This document shows positions 42,383 to 51,471 of a stretch of DNA of 64,000 nucleotides, one piece after another (within the stretch, counting starts at the first letter, position 1; each line of letters opens with the position of its first letter). The stretch is from JANNRR01 sp031401675 (GTDB lineage: Bacteria > Pseudomonadota > Alphaproteobacteria > Rhodobacterales > Rhodobacteraceae): positions 4,178-68,177 of the forward strand of contig JANNRR010000136.1 of NCBI GenBank assembly GCA_031401675.1, given 5' to 3'. A program made the translations under genes and the position numbers. Below the pieces are notes generated by a model. The model saw only the letters and a list, made by a program, of their open reading frames with translations. It was not told where the DNA came from and did no database searches.

Positions 42383-43147
42383 TCAGCCTCCGGCATCGGC
42401 CAGCGCCGCGACCAGGGCAGGGGCAAGACGGGCGGCCCATTCGGCCTGCGCCCCGGGCGTGCCGATCAGATCATTGCGCAACTCGATCAGGGTGTTGTGC
42501 CGGCCCGGCTGGATTGCATGCCGATCGATGGCGTCACCCGGCAGATGCCCGGCATAGGGCTCGTTGTCGCCGACACACAGATCGGCCTGCGCCGAAAGCC
42601 GCGCGATCAGCGCCCGCGACAGACGGTCGTCGGTGCCGTACAGCACCCCGACTTGCCATGGCCGCGGCGGGCGGCCGCGCAGGGACGGGGTAAAGCTGTG
42701 GATGGCAAGGATCACCGGGTCGTCTTGTCGGTTGGCCAGCCCGGCCAGCGCCGCATGATAGGGGTGGTACAACCGGTCAAGCCGCCGCACGACCTCGGCC
42801 GTATCGACCTGCCGGTTGGCCGGGATGATGGTGCCGTCATAAAGCTGCATGACCAGCGTCGGATCGTCCTCGCCGCGATTGGGATCAATCACCAGCCGCG
42901 AAAACCGCGACAGGATCGCCGGGGCGGCCAGCAGGTCCGCCAGATGCCGCGCCAGCCCAGCGGCCCCCACATCAAAGGCGATGTGCCGGTTCAGATCGGC
43001 ATCGCTGATCCCCAGACCCTGCGCGGCAATGCCGGCGGGCACGTGATTGGACGCATGATCGCAGGTCACCAGCCAGCGCGACGACCGGTCCGTTCCATGG
43101 ATTTCAAATGCGTCGTCGTTCATCGCCCCGTCACTCTTTTTCGTCAT
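42383..43147 (-). CDS. N-formylglutamate amidohydrolase family protein
   Basis: A 254-residue member of the N-formylglutamate amidohydrolase family. Seen are LVTCDHASNHVP (metal-binding Asp-His), RHIAFDVGAAGLA, SRLVIDPNRGEDDPTLV, VILAIHSFTPSLRG and HNTLIELRNDLIG. The family hydrolyses N-formylglutamate in histidine catabolism, although many members have other amide substrates; no hut genes are nearby. ATG at 43147 or 43123 could be the start. The gene is divergent from pyk. A very long open frame extends upstream through pyk on the opposite strand and is not coding. Confidence 0.85.
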   Translation of the reverse strand: MTKKSDGAMNDDAFEIHGTDRSSRWLVTCDHASNHVPAGIAAQGLGISDADLNRHIAFDVGAAGLARHLADLLAAPAILSRFSRLVIDPNRGEDDPTLVMQLYDGTIIPANRQVDTAEVVRRLDRLYHPYHAALAGLANRQDDPVILAIHSFTPSLRGRPPRPWQVGVLYGTDDRLSRALIARLSAQADLCVGDNEPYAGHLPGDAIDRHAIQPGRHNTLIELRNDLIGTPGAQAEWAARLAPALVAALADAGG

Positions 43148-43180
43148 CACCCTGTAGTGAATCGCCGGGCAAAGCGCCAG

Positions 43181-43209
43181 TTGCCCCTGCCAGTCTTTTC
43201 CGCCATATA
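43181..43209 (+). promoter_or_regulatory. Candidate pyk promoter
   Basis: TTGCCC at 43181-43186, a 17-bp spacer and CATATA at 43204-43209 form a plausible sigma-70-type pair about 47 bases before the pyk start. A small GC-rich hairpin flanks the -10 region. Confidence 0.4.
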
Positions 43210-43255
43210 GGCGGCGCCGCGAATTAGATACGTACGTCATGAAGGAACGGGCCGG

Positions 43256-44701
43256 ATGAGACGCCTTCGCAACGTAAAGATCGTGGCCACGCTTGGCCCG
43301 GCCTCCGACACTTATGAAATGATCCTTGCACTGTTCGAGGCCGGGGCCGATGTGTTTCGCCTGAACATGAGCCACGGCGGCCATGACGAAATTGCGCTGC
43401 GCCACGCCAAGATCCGCAAGGTCGAGGCCGAGACCGGCCGCCCGATTGCGATTCTGGCCGATCTGCAGGGCCCGAAACTGCGGGTCGGCGTCTTTGCCAC
43501 CGGCACTGCCGAACTGGTCGAGGGTGCGGCCTTCCGCCTTGATCTGGATGAGACGGCGGGCGATGCGTCCCGCGTGCACCTGCCGCATGTCGAGATTTTC
43601 GCCGCCCTGGTCCCCGGCGCCGCCCTTTTGATCAATGACGGGAAGATCCGGCTGCGGGTGGACACCTGCGGCCCGGATTTCGCCGATTGCATCGTCGTGG
43701 TCGGCGGCACCATCTCCAACCGCAAGGGCGTGAACGTCCCCGACGTGGTGCTGCCGCTGGCCGCCTTGTCGGATAAGGATCGCCGCGATCTGGAGTTTGT
43801 CTGTGAACTTGGTGTCGACTGGCTGGCGCTGTCGTTCGTTCAGCGCCCCGAAGATGTAAAGGAAGCCCGCGACCTGGCAAAGGGCCGCGCCGCCATCCTG
43901 TCGAAAATCGAAAAGCCTGCGGCCGTCACCGCCTTTGCCGAGATACTGGAAGTATCCGACGGCATCATGGTGGCGCGCGGTGATCTTGGGGTGGAACTGC
44001 CGGTCTATTCGGTGCCGCCGATCCAGAAGCGGCTGGTGCGGATGTGCCGGGCTGCGGCCAAGCCGGTGATCGTGGCAACGCAGATGCTGGAATCGATGAT
44101 CGAAAGCCCGGTGCCAACCCGGGCCGAAGTGTCTGACGTGGCGACCGCCCTGTATGAAGGTGCCGATGCGGTGATGCTGTCGGCGGAATCCGCCGCCGGG
44201 TCCTATCCGATCGAAGCCGTGACCATGATGAACAATGTCGCGATCTCGGTCGAAAGCGATCCGACCTACCGGATGGTCATCGAATCGTCGCGCACCGCCA
44301 ACCGCCAGACCGTCGCCGACGGCATCGTCGCCGCCGCCCGTGAAATCGCCGAGACCACTAACATCAAGGCGATCTGCTGTTTCAGCCAGTCGGGCACCAC
44401 CGCCAGCCTTGTCGCCCGCGAACGCCCGCGCGTGCCGATCCTGGCCCTGACCTCGGTCGAGGATACCGCCCGCCGCCTTTCCTTGACCTGGGGAACGCAC
44501 TGCGTGATCGTGGGCCCGGTCGACCGCTTCAAAATGGCGGTGGTCGCCGCCGTTCGCGCCGTGCGCGATTACGGGTTTGCCGTTTCAACCGATCAGATCG
44601 TGGTCACCGCCGGTGTGCCGTTCAACGTTCCCGGCACCACCAATATCCTCAGGGTTGCACCTTGCGAGGAACGATTGATTTTCAGCGCGGAAACAGAATA
44701 A
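43256..44701 (+). CDS. pyk: Pyruvate kinase
   Basis: A 481-residue pyruvate kinase. It begins MRRLRNVKIVATLGPASDTYEM and shows ADVFRLNMSHGGHDE, ADLQGPKLRVG, LSFVQRPEDVKEAR, the catalytic-loop Lys in ILSKIEKPAA and the signature MVARGDLGVELP, then ATQMLESMIESPVPTRAEVSDVA. It makes pyruvate and ATP from PEP. Length matches the family. It is followed by a small membrane protein gene 43 bp later, likely on the same transcript. Confidence 0.96.
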   Translation: MRRLRNVKIVATLGPASDTYEMILALFEAGADVFRLNMSHGGHDEIALRHAKIRKVEAETGRPIAILADLQGPKLRVGVFATGTAELVEGAAFRLDLDETAGDASRVHLPHVEIFAALVPGAALLINDGKIRLRVDTCGPDFADCIVVVGGTISNRKGVNVPDVVLPLAALSDKDRRDLEFVCELGVDWLALSFVQRPEDVKEARDLAKGRAAILSKIEKPAAVTAFAEILEVSDGIMVARGDLGVELPVYSVPPIQKRLVRMCRAAAKPVIVATQMLESMIESPVPTRAEVSDVATALYEGADAVMLSAESAAGSYPIEAVTMMNNVAISVESDPTYRMVIESSRTANRQTVADGIVAAAREIAETTNIKAICCFSQSGTTASLVARERPRVPILALTSVEDTARRLSLTWGTHCVIVGPVDRFKMAVVAAVRAVRDYGFAVSTDQIVVTAGVPFNVPGTTNILRVAPCEERLIFSAETE

Positions 44702-44744
44702 TACCCTGACTTTCGGCTTAGTTCGGGCCGGGCAGGAGCGTGTG

Positions 44745-44969
44745 ATGGATAGTGATCTGTTTCTGGTGATCGGGATAATAATGGGTGGTTTCGCCATTCC
44801 CGCACTGCTGAGTGCCTTTTCCGAATCCCGCGCACCCCGGGTCGGTGCCATTCTGGTGATGCTGTCGTGCGGCCTGATCGTGGTGGCGGTGCTCAACAAA
44901 CCCTCCGGCTACCGGCTCGACGAAGTGCCAGGCGCATTTGTGCGGGTGGTCGCCAAACTAACCCGGTAA
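44745..44969 (+). CDS. Small membrane protein of unknown function
   Basis: A 74-residue protein with two predicted transmembrane helices (LFLVIGIIMGGFAIPALLSAF and VGAILVMLSCGLIVVAVL), separated by a short Arg/Pro loop, and a short polar C-terminus. An AGGAG site lies 6 bases before the ATG at 44745; the GTG three bases earlier is less likely. It sits between pyk and rpmI. I do not recognise a family name, but compact two-helix proteins at this position look conserved in style. Confidence 0.6.
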   Translation: MDSDLFLVIGIIMGGFAIPALLSAFSESRAPRVGAILVMLSCGLIVVAVLNKPSGYRLDEVPGAFVRVVAKLTR

Positions 44970-44984
44970 CCCGCCGGATTTCCC

Positions 44985-45013
44985 TTGCCACCCCACGGCC
45001 CGCCCCCTATAGA
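44985..45013 (+). promoter_or_regulatory. Candidate rpmI-rplT promoter
   Basis: TTGCCA at 44985-44990, a 17-bp spacer and TATAGA at 45008-45013 fit a strong housekeeping promoter. About 70 bases of 5' leader would precede the rpmI start, room for ribosomal-protein feedback structure. Confidence 0.55.
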
Positions 45014-45088
45014 CCGCGCTTCTGACCACGCGGCCGGCCAAAGTGGCATGCCGAGTCGCGTGCTAACCACTCGAATGAGGAGATGGAA

Positions 45089-45289
45089 ATGCCCAAGATG
45101 AAGACGAAGTCGGGCGCGAAGAAGCGCTTTTCGATGACGGCCACCGGCAAGGTGAAATCCGGCCCCGCAGGCAAACGTCACGGCATGATCAAACGCAGCC
45201 CCAAGTTCATTCGCGACAATCGCGGCATGATGATCCTTTCGGATTCTGATGCCAGGATCGTCAAGAAGTACATGCCCTACGACCGCTGA
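45089..45289 (+). CDS. rpmI: Large-subunit ribosomal protein bL35
   Basis: A 66-residue basic protein starting MPKMKTKSGAKKRFSMTATGK and ending DARIVKKYMPYDR, the standard bL35 sequence. The ATG at 45089 is used in preference to 45083 because family members begin MPKMKT; a GAGGAGATGG ribosome site precedes it. It is followed by rplT after 12 bp. The usual infC partner is not adjacent, a common arrangement in alphaproteobacteria. Confidence 0.97.
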   Translation: MPKMKTKSGAKKRFSMTATGKVKSGPAGKRHGMIKRSPKFIRDNRGMMILSDSDARIVKKYMPYDR

Positions 45290-45301
45290 GGAGGCTATCA
45301 G

Positions 45302-45664
45302 ATGTCCCGTGTAAAATCCGGAAAAGTCACCCACGCCCGCCACCGCGCCGTGGTCAAGGCCGCGTCCGGCTACTATGCCGCGCGTTCCACCAATTTCCGC
45401 ACCGCCACGCAAGCCGTGGACAAGGCGAACCAGTACGCCACCCGCGACCGCAAGGTCCGCAAGCGCAATTTCCGCGCGCTGTGGATCCAGCGGATCAACG
45501 CGGCGGTGCGGCTGTTCGATGCCGAATTCACCTATTCTCGGTTCGTCAACGGCCTGGCGCTGGCCGGGATCGAGGTTGATCGCAAGGTGCTGGCCGATCT
45601 GGCCGTGAACGAACCCGAGGCGTTCAACGCCATCGCGATGCAGGCGAAAGCCGCGCTGGCCTGA
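45302..45664 (+). CDS. rplT: Large-subunit ribosomal protein bL20
   Basis: A 120-residue basic protein: MSRVKSGKVTHARHRAVVKAASGYY, then RDRKVRKRNFRALWIQRINAAVR and a C-terminal FVNGLALAGIEVDRKVLADLA, all typical of bL20, which binds 23S rRNA early in assembly. A GAGGAGG site precedes the ATG. Its stop codon lies inside a 14-bp direct repeat with 16-bp period (45655-45684). A strong terminator follows at 45706. Confidence 0.97.
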   Translation: MSRVKSGKVTHARHRAVVKAASGYYAARSTNFRTATQAVDKANQYATRDRKVRKRNFRALWIQRINAAVRLFDAEFTYSRFVNGLALAGIEVDRKVLADLAVNEPEAFNAIAMQAKAALA

Positions 45665-45705
45665 CACCGTGCTGGCCTGACACCTACAACTTCGGCTAGC
45701 CTCAA

Positions 45706-45735
45706 GCCGCGGGCCAATCGGTCCCGCGGCCTTTT
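45706..45735 (+). terminator. Intrinsic terminator after rplT
   Basis: GCCGCGGG (45706-45713) and CCCGCGGC (45723-45730) pair perfectly around a 9-base loop and are followed by CTTTT. It ends the rpmI-rplT transcript just before the methyltransferase gene. Confidence 0.85.
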
Positions 45736-45747
45736 CACTGTCAACCC

Positions 45748-46485
45748 ATGGCGCCAGATATGACCAACCCTAACGACCCCGGCTATTTCCGCGACTATCT
45801 GGCCCGCACCGGCGACAAGATGATCGTCAAGATGGACCACTACCTGGACATCTATCCCCGCATCCTGCGCGGTTGGGGCGGGCGCAACGCCTCGTTTCTG
45901 GAAATCGGCGTCTACAAGGGCGGCTCGATGCCGCTGTGGCAGGGTTTCTTCGGCCCGAAATCGCGCCTGACCTTTGCCGACATCGATCCCGCCTGCAAGG
46001 CCCTGGAACTGCCCGGCACCTCTGTGGAAATCGGCGACCAGTCCGACCCGGTGTTTCTGGCCGACGTTGCCGCCCGGCGCGGCCCGTTCGATCTGATCGT
46101 CGACGACGGCGGCCACAAGATGAACCAGCAGATCACCTCGTTCCGGTCGCTGTGGCCGCACCTTAACGATAGCGGCATCTATGTGGTCGAGGATACCCAT
46201 TCCAGCTACTGGCCCGGATTCGGCGGCGGCTTCCGGGCGCAGTCCAGCTTTATCGAGTATGCGAAGGACTTGGTTGACCGGATGCACAGCTGGTACACGG
46301 ATCAGGATGCGATCTTTCCGCTGCATCCCCTGGCCCGCGAGCTTGGCTCGGTGCAGTTCTTCGACTCGATGGTAGTGTTTGAAAAGCACCTGAAACAGCC
46401 TCCGGTATCGCTCAGTTCACGCAACGGTCAGGTCACGAAATCCAGCAAGATCCTGCAGGTGCGCGGGCGCGTATCGATTTTTTGA
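45748..46485 (+). CDS. SAM-dependent methyltransferase-like protein (macrocin O-methyltransferase group)
   Basis: A 245-residue protein. FLEIGVYKGGSMPLWQGFFG gives the SAM glycine loop, LTFADIDPACKAL the acidic ribose-binding site, FDLIVDDGGHKMNQQ the metal/SAM strand and IYVVEDTHSSYWPGFGG the downstream catalytic loop. This order matches sugar or macrolide O-methyltransferase-like proteins often linked to surface glycans. The start may be 45748 or the ATG at 45760. Monocistronic after the rplT terminator; the target is unknown. Confidence 0.75.
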   Translation: MAPDMTNPNDPGYFRDYLARTGDKMIVKMDHYLDIYPRILRGWGGRNASFLEIGVYKGGSMPLWQGFFGPKSRLTFADIDPACKALELPGTSVEIGDQSDPVFLADVAARRGPFDLIVDDGGHKMNQQITSFRSLWPHLNDSGIYVVEDTHSSYWPGFGGGFRAQSSFIEYAKDLVDRMHSWYTDQDAIFPLHPLARELGSVQFFDSMVVFEKHLKQPPVSLSSRNGQVTKSSKILQVRGRVSIF

Positions 46486-46537
46486 TTCCGGCCGGGCCGG
46501 TTGGCCTGTATCGGCGAACGAGGTCCCGGAGGTATCA

Positions 46538-46999
46538 ATGATCACGTTTCGCCCGCTGACCACTGCCGAGTACGATCTTCATACCGCCACCAGTACCGCA
46601 CAATATGCGAATGATCTGGCAGCCAACTTTCGCCTGCCTGCGGGCATCGCTGCGGCGGAATCTGCGCATATCACCACACAATCCCGGCTGCAGGGCCCGG
46701 AATCAAACACCGAGACGACCTGGGCAATCCTGTCTGCCGATGGCCGGTTGCTGGGCTGCATCGGGTTTCGCGAGGCCCCCGAAACCGGCAGCGCCTACAT
46801 CACCGATTTCGATATTCTGCCCGAACACCGCGGCAAGGGTCATGGCACCGAAGCGCTCGCCGGACTGGAGGACTACCTGAGGGGCAAAGGGATAAGCCAG
46901 ATCCGTCTGCGAGTCGCAGCCAACAACCTTCGCGCCAAAGCGCTGTACGAAACGCTCGGCTTCTTTGCCACCGGGACAAACATGGCCAAGGACATCTGA
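46538..46999 (+). CDS. GNAT family N-acetyltransferase
   Basis: A 153-residue acetyltransferase. YITDFDILPEHRGKGHGTEALAGLEDYL is the acetyl-CoA strand and loop, followed by LRVAANNLRAKALYETLGF. An AGGT-type ribosome site precedes the ATG at 46538. The substrate is unknown. It ends 62 bp before pheS and could share its transcript, although nothing indicates a linked role. Confidence 0.8.
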   Translation: MITFRPLTTAEYDLHTATSTAQYANDLAANFRLPAGIAAAESAHITTQSRLQGPESNTETTWAILSADGRLLGCIGFREAPETGSAYITDFDILPEHRGKGHGTEALAGLEDYLRGKGISQIRLRVAANNLRAKALYETLGFFATGTNMAKDI

Positions 47000-47061
47000 C
47001 CCGGCCCTTGCATTCGCCCCCTTCGCCCGCTAGCACCATCCGGCATTTCCAGGAGGCACTG

Positions 47062-48144
47062 ATGGACGGGCTTGACACTCTCAGGGTCAGATACCTGGCC
47101 GCCATCGGCCGTGCATCGGACGAAGCGGCACTGGAAGCGGTGCGGTTGGCCGCCCTGGGCAAGAAAGGCGAAATCAGCCTTAAAATGCGCGAACTGGGCG
47201 GCATGTCGCCCGAGCAGCGCCTGACGGCCGGCCCGGCCCTGAACGCCCTGAAGGATGAGGTTGACGCCGCGCTTCGGGCGAAAAAGGCCGCACTGGCCGA
47301 TGCCACTCTCGATGAACGGCTGCGCGCCGAATGGCTGGACGTGACGCTGCCCGGCCGCCCGCGCCCGATGGGGACCATCCATCCCGTCAGCCAGGTCATG
47401 GACGAGTTGACGGCGATTTTCGCCGACATGGGCTTTGCCGTCGCCGAAGGCCCGCAGGTGGAATCGGACTTTTACAACTTCGATGCCCTGAATATCCCGC
47501 CCGAACACCCGGCCCGGCAGGAACACGATACCTTTTTCATGCACCGTGCCCCCGATGACAACCGCCCGCCGCACGTTCTGCGCACCCACACCAGCCCGGT
47601 GCAAATCCGGGCATTGGCCGACCATGGCACCCCGATCCGGGTGATCGCCCCCGGCCGGGTCTACCGCATGGACATGGACCAGACCCACACGCCGATGTTT
47701 CATCAGGTCGAGGGGCTGGCGATCGACCGCGATCTCAGTATGGCCAACCTGAAATGGGTACTCGAGGAGTTCTTGCGCAGCTTTTTCGAGGTCGACAATG
47801 TCGAGCTGCGCTTCCGCGCCTCGCATTTCCCCTTTACCGAACCCTCGGCCGAGGTTGACATCCGCTGTTCGTGGCAGGGCGGCCAACTCAAACTTGGCCA
47901 AGGCGATAGCTGGATGGAGGTGCTGGGCTCCGGCATGGTGCATCCAAAGGTTCTGGCGGCCGCTGGGGTCGACCCGACAGTGTGGCAGGGCTTTGCCTTC
48001 GGCATGGGCATCGACCGCATCGCCATGCTGAAATACGGCATCCCCGACCTGCGCGCCTTCTTCGAGGGCGATCTGCGTTGGCTGAAGCACTACGGCTTTT
48101 CCGCGCTGGACCTGCCGACGCTGCCGGGCGGGCTGAGCCGGTAA
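47062..48144 (+). CDS. pheS: Phenylalanine-tRNA ligase alpha subunit
   Basis: A 360-residue class II synthetase subunit. The N-terminal coiled coil ends in ALGKKGEISLKMRELGG; class II motif 1 is at HPVSQVMDELTAIFADMGF, motif 2 at VIAPGRVYRMDMDQTHTPMFHQVEG and motif 3 at GFAFGMGIDRIAMLKYGIPDLR. It charges tRNA-Phe as an alpha2beta2 enzyme with PheT, encoded after a 427-bp gap. Start 47062 follows AGGAGG. The 427-bp gap holds a small antisense gene rather than the tight pheST spacing of many bacteria. Confidence 0.96.
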   Translation: MDGLDTLRVRYLAAIGRASDEAALEAVRLAALGKKGEISLKMRELGGMSPEQRLTAGPALNALKDEVDAALRAKKAALADATLDERLRAEWLDVTLPGRPRPMGTIHPVSQVMDELTAIFADMGFAVAEGPQVESDFYNFDALNIPPEHPARQEHDTFFMHRAPDDNRPPHVLRTHTSPVQIRALADHGTPIRVIAPGRVYRMDMDQTHTPMFHQVEGLAIDRDLSMANLKWVLEEFLRSFFEVDNVELRFRASHFPFTEPSAEVDIRCSWQGGQLKLGQGDSWMEVLGSGMVHPKVLAAAGVDPTVWQGFAFGMGIDRIAMLKYGIPDLRAFFEGDLRWLKHYGFSALDLPTLPGGLSR

Positions 48145-48233
48145 GGTGCGGCCCGGCAAAAGCCCTCGGCTTCCGGCCCGGGATGCCGATGGTGCGGAAA
48201 TTGGTTGCGGGCACGGCGGGCCCGCGTGAAAAG

Positions 48234-48389
48234 CTATTCGCCGGCTGTTGCGGCGGGCGCTTCGGTCCGGTCGGGCTGCAACGGTATCAGCACAAGCACG
48301 AACAGTAATACGGTCAGCCCCAGCAATATCGGCAGCCTGATGGCGCTTTTCCGGGGGCGGTCTTTGGGAATGTTGAGCATTTGGTCCAT
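48234..48389 (-). CDS. Candidate 51-residue single-pass membrane protein between pheS and pheT
   Basis: The frame on the minus strand encodes a basic N-terminus (MDQMLNIPKDRPRKSAIRL), one hydrophobic helix (PILLGLTVLLFVLVLIPL) and an acidic/Ala tail ending AATAGE. This positive-inside layout is that of a real single-span protein. It interrupts the pheS-pheT pair on the opposite strand. The ribosome site is weak, so it remains a candidate. No family name is recognised. Confidence 0.5.
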   Translation of the reverse strand: MDQMLNIPKDRPRKSAIRLPILLGLTVLLFVLVLIPLQPDRTEAPAATAGE

Positions 48390-48571
48390 CGTAAGGCAGA
48401 TACCTGACAAACCCGCCCAAAGTTTGGCGATTCAGCAGGATTTTGCGCAACTTATCGTTTCCGCAGCAGAAAACCGAAGATCCGCCAGGTAGCCGCCGGC
48501 AGGCGCGCAGGCTTTCCCTTTCGCCGCGCATCGGCTAAGCCGCACACGCAGGAATTCCCGAGGACCGACCC

Positions 48572-50992
48572 ATGAAATTCACCCTGTCCTGGCTCAAGGA
48601 TCACCTTGAAACCGAGGCGCCGCTGGCCGACATCCTCTACGCCCTGACCGATCTCGGGCTTGAGGTCGAGCAGGTCAGCGATCCGGTCGCCCGGCTCGGA
48701 GCCTTTCGTATTGCCCGGGTGATCGAGGCGGTCAAGCATCCCAATGCCGACAAGCTCCGGCTCTGCCGCGTCGCCACCTGGCCCGACGGGCCGGAGGGGC
48801 GACAGGAAGAGGTGCAGGTAGTCTGCGGGGCACCGAACGCCCGAACCGGCATGATCGGCGTGTTCGCCCCGGTCGGAACCCATGTGCCCGGCACCGGGGT
48901 CGACCTTAAACCAGGGGTGATCCGCGGCGTCGCCTCCAACGGCATGCTGTGTTCGGAACGCGAAATGGAACTGTCCGACGATCACGACGGCATCATCGAC
49001 CTGCCGCCCGATGCGCCGCTCGGCGCGCGGTTCATCGACTATGCCGGCCTGAACGACCCGATGATCTACATAAAGGTCACCCCTAACCGCCCCGACGCCC
49101 TCGGCGTGCGCGGCATCGCCCGCGATCTGGCGGCACGCGGTCTTGGCCGGTTGAAGCCGCATGACATCGCGCCGGTCCCGGGCAAGTTCCCCAGCCCGAT
49201 CTCGGTTGCCGTCGCGCCGGAATTGCGGGCCAAGGGCTGCCCGATCTTTGCCGGCCGGGTGATCCGGGGCGTGACCAACCGCGCTTCGCCGGTCTGGCTG
49301 CAACAACGGCTCCGGGCCATCGGCCTGCGCCCGATCTCGGCACTGGTCGACATCACCAACTTCCTTACCTTCGATCAGAACCGTCCGCTGCATGTGTTCG
49401 ACGCGGACAAGGTGCAGGGTGGCTTGCGCATCCACCCCGCATCCGGCGGTGAATCCCTGTTGGCCCTCGATGGCAAGACCTACACGCTGGCCCCCGGAAT
49501 GATGCTGATATCGGATGACAACGGCCCGGAAAGCCTGGCCGGGATCATGGGGGGTGCGGCATCCGGCTGCTCGGACACCACCACCAGCGTCTTCGTCGAA
49601 TCGGCTTACTGGGACCCGATCACCATCGCCGCCACCGGTCGGGCCCTGAAAATCAACTCCGACGCCCGCTACCGGTTCGAGCGCGGTGTCGATCCCGCCT
49701 ATACGCCCACAGGGCTGCAGGCGGCGACCCGGATGATCCTTGATCTGTGCGGCGGCGAGGCGTCGGACGTGGTGATCGACGGCGCGGTGCCCGATACTGC
49801 CCGCGCCTACCGGCTGGACACCGCGCGGGTGCAGTCGCTGGTCGGCATGGACATTGCGCCCGCCGAACAACGCGCCACCCTGACCGCCCTCGGCTTCACC
49901 TTGACCGGCGACATGGCGGCACCGCCGACCTGGCGCCCCGACGTGCAGGGCGATGCCGATCTGATCGAGGAAGTGGCGCGCATTGCCTCGCTGACCAAAC
50001 TCACCGGCAAACCGATGCCGCGCAGCACCACCGGCGTGCCGGGGCCGATCCTGACGCCGCTGCAGCAGCGCGAACGGTCGGCGCGGCGGATGCTGGCCGG
50101 GCTCGGCTACAATGAATGCGTCAGCTATTCCTTCATCGATCAGACAGCGGCAGCGCTGTTCAGCGGCGGCAGCGATGCCGTCATGCTGCAAAACCCGATC
50201 TCGTCCGACATGAGCCACCTGCGGCCCGACCTGCTTCCGGGCCTGTTGCAGGCCGCTGCCCGCAATCAGGCGCGCGGCGTGGCCGATCTGGCGCTGTTCG
50301 AGGTCGGTCAGGCGTTTCAGGGTGGCGAACCGGGCGAACAGCATCTGCAGGCCACCGGCCTTCTGGTCGGGGCATCGGCACCCCGCGACCCGCACGGCAG
50401 CCGCCGCCCGGTCGATCTTTATGACGCCAAGGCCGACGCCGAGGCGGTGCTGACCGCCATCGGCGCGCCCGCCCGGATCCAGATCGGGCGCACCGCCCCG
50501 GGTTGGTTCCACCCCGGTCGCTCCGGCCAGATGACGCTGGGGCCGAGACTGGTGCTGGCCAGCTTTGGCGAGCTTCACCCCAAGGTCCTGAAAGCGCTGG
50601 ATGTAAAGGGCCCCGCCGTCGCCTTTACCGTTCTGGTCGCCAACGCGCCGCTGCCTAAATCCCGCTCGGCCGCCCGCCCCGCCCACGTCCTCAGCGGCCT
50701 GCAGGCGGTCGAGCGCGACTTTGCCTTTGTCGTCGATGACAGGGTCGAGGCGCTGGCGCTGGCCAACGCCGCGCAAAGTGCCGACAAGCTGCTGATCGCC
50801 TCGGTTCAGGTGTTCGATCAGTTCACCGGCGACAAGGCGGTGGCGCAGATGGGGCCGGGCAAGAAGTCGCTGGCCATCGCCGTCCGCCTGCAACCGCAGG
50901 ACAAGACCCTGACCGAAGCCGAAATCGAGGCGGTGTCAGCCAGAATCATCGACAAGGTGGCCAAAGCCACCGGCGGCGTCCTGCGCGGCTGA
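48572..50992 (+). CDS. pheT: Phenylalanine-tRNA ligase beta subunit
   Basis: An 806-residue subunit. The N-terminal MKFTLSWLKDHLETEAPLADI and tRNA-binding EMAP-like domain (about residues 40-150) are followed by the B3/B4 editing domain, the B5 domain and the class II-like core (RRMLAGLGYNECVSYSFID), ending in an anticodon-binding ferredoxin-like domain (LSGLQAVERDFAFVVDD). Length and order match PheT. It forms the alpha2beta2 enzyme with PheS and edits Tyr-tRNA-Phe. Confidence 0.96.
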   Translation: MKFTLSWLKDHLETEAPLADILYALTDLGLEVEQVSDPVARLGAFRIARVIEAVKHPNADKLRLCRVATWPDGPEGRQEEVQVVCGAPNARTGMIGVFAPVGTHVPGTGVDLKPGVIRGVASNGMLCSEREMELSDDHDGIIDLPPDAPLGARFIDYAGLNDPMIYIKVTPNRPDALGVRGIARDLAARGLGRLKPHDIAPVPGKFPSPISVAVAPELRAKGCPIFAGRVIRGVTNRASPVWLQQRLRAIGLRPISALVDITNFLTFDQNRPLHVFDADKVQGGLRIHPASGGESLLALDGKTYTLAPGMMLISDDNGPESLAGIMGGAASGCSDTTTSVFVESAYWDPITIAATGRALKINSDARYRFERGVDPAYTPTGLQAATRMILDLCGGEASDVVIDGAVPDTARAYRLDTARVQSLVGMDIAPAEQRATLTALGFTLTGDMAAPPTWRPDVQGDADLIEEVARIASLTKLTGKPMPRSTTGVPGPILTPLQQRERSARRMLAGLGYNECVSYSFIDQTAAALFSGGSDAVMLQNPISSDMSHLRPDLLPGLLQAAARNQARGVADLALFEVGQAFQGGEPGEQHLQATGLLVGASAPRDPHGSRRPVDLYDAKADAEAVLTAIGAPARIQIGRTAPGWFHPGRSGQMTLGPRLVLASFGELHPKVLKALDVKGPAVAFTVLVANAPLPKSRSAARPAHVLSGLQAVERDFAFVVDDRVEALALANAAQSADKLLIASVQVFDQFTGDKAVAQMGPGKKSLAIAVRLQPQDKTLTEAEIEAVSARIIDKVAKATGGVLRG

Positions 50993-51027
50993 TCGTCCAG
51001 CGCCGCGCCCGGCTGATCAAGACGTGG

Positions 51028-51471
51028 TCAATCCCCGCGCTTGCCGCGTCCGAAACGCCGGGCCAGCACGAAGAACAGGGTGAAGACCGCAACCTGCCCG
51101 ATAATCGCCGGGGTCAGCAGGTCGGCGGCCTGCGGCTCCTGTCCGGCCGCTTCCTGGTCTGGTTCGGGGCTGCGACTGTCGCCCGCTCCGGGGTCCACCG
51201 CTTTCGGGCGCGACCGCTGCCCCGGGCGGCGGGCCAGCAGCATTAGGATCGCCGCGACCACCAGCAGGATGATCCCGAAGATCAGGCTGGCCAGAACCGG
51301 GCCGGTCAGCAGCGCCAGCCCGGCATGCGCTGCCGCCACCAGAAATCCGGCCGCCGCCAGCCCGACCACAAAGGCCAGGCCAACCTGCACCGCCCGGGCC
51401 ATTTCCGCGCGGGCGCTTGCGCGGACCGCAGCAGCCAGCCCCGCGATGCCGCCTGACAGCAACCGGCTCAC
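51028..51471 (-). CDS. YqjE-like / phage-holin-family membrane protein
   Basis: A 147-residue protein with two central transmembrane helices (VGLAFVVGLAAAGFLVAAAHAGLALL and ASLIFGIILLVVAAILMLLA) and a third near the C-terminus (IIGQVAVFTLFFVLARR), separated by a Pro/Glu-rich loop. This arrangement matches the holin-X/YqjE-like group that is encoded beside DUF883 proteins. It overlaps that partner by ATGA (51468-51471). A stress-related membrane role is inferred from family associations only. Confidence 0.65.
   Translation of the reverse strand: MSRLLSGGIAGLAAAVRASARAEMARAVQVGLAFVVGLAAAGFLVAAAHAGLALLTGPVLASLIFGIILLVVAAILMLLARRPGQRSRPKAVDPGAGDSRSPEPDQEAAGQEPQAADLLTPAIIGQVAVFTLFFVLARRFGRGKRGD

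Noticed and set aside
42383..44500. A 705-codon minus-strand open frame running through pyk into the N-formylglutamate amidohydrolase gene
   Set aside because: Only the last 254 codons match a family; the upstream part is the antisense of pyruvate kinase, open because of high G+C.
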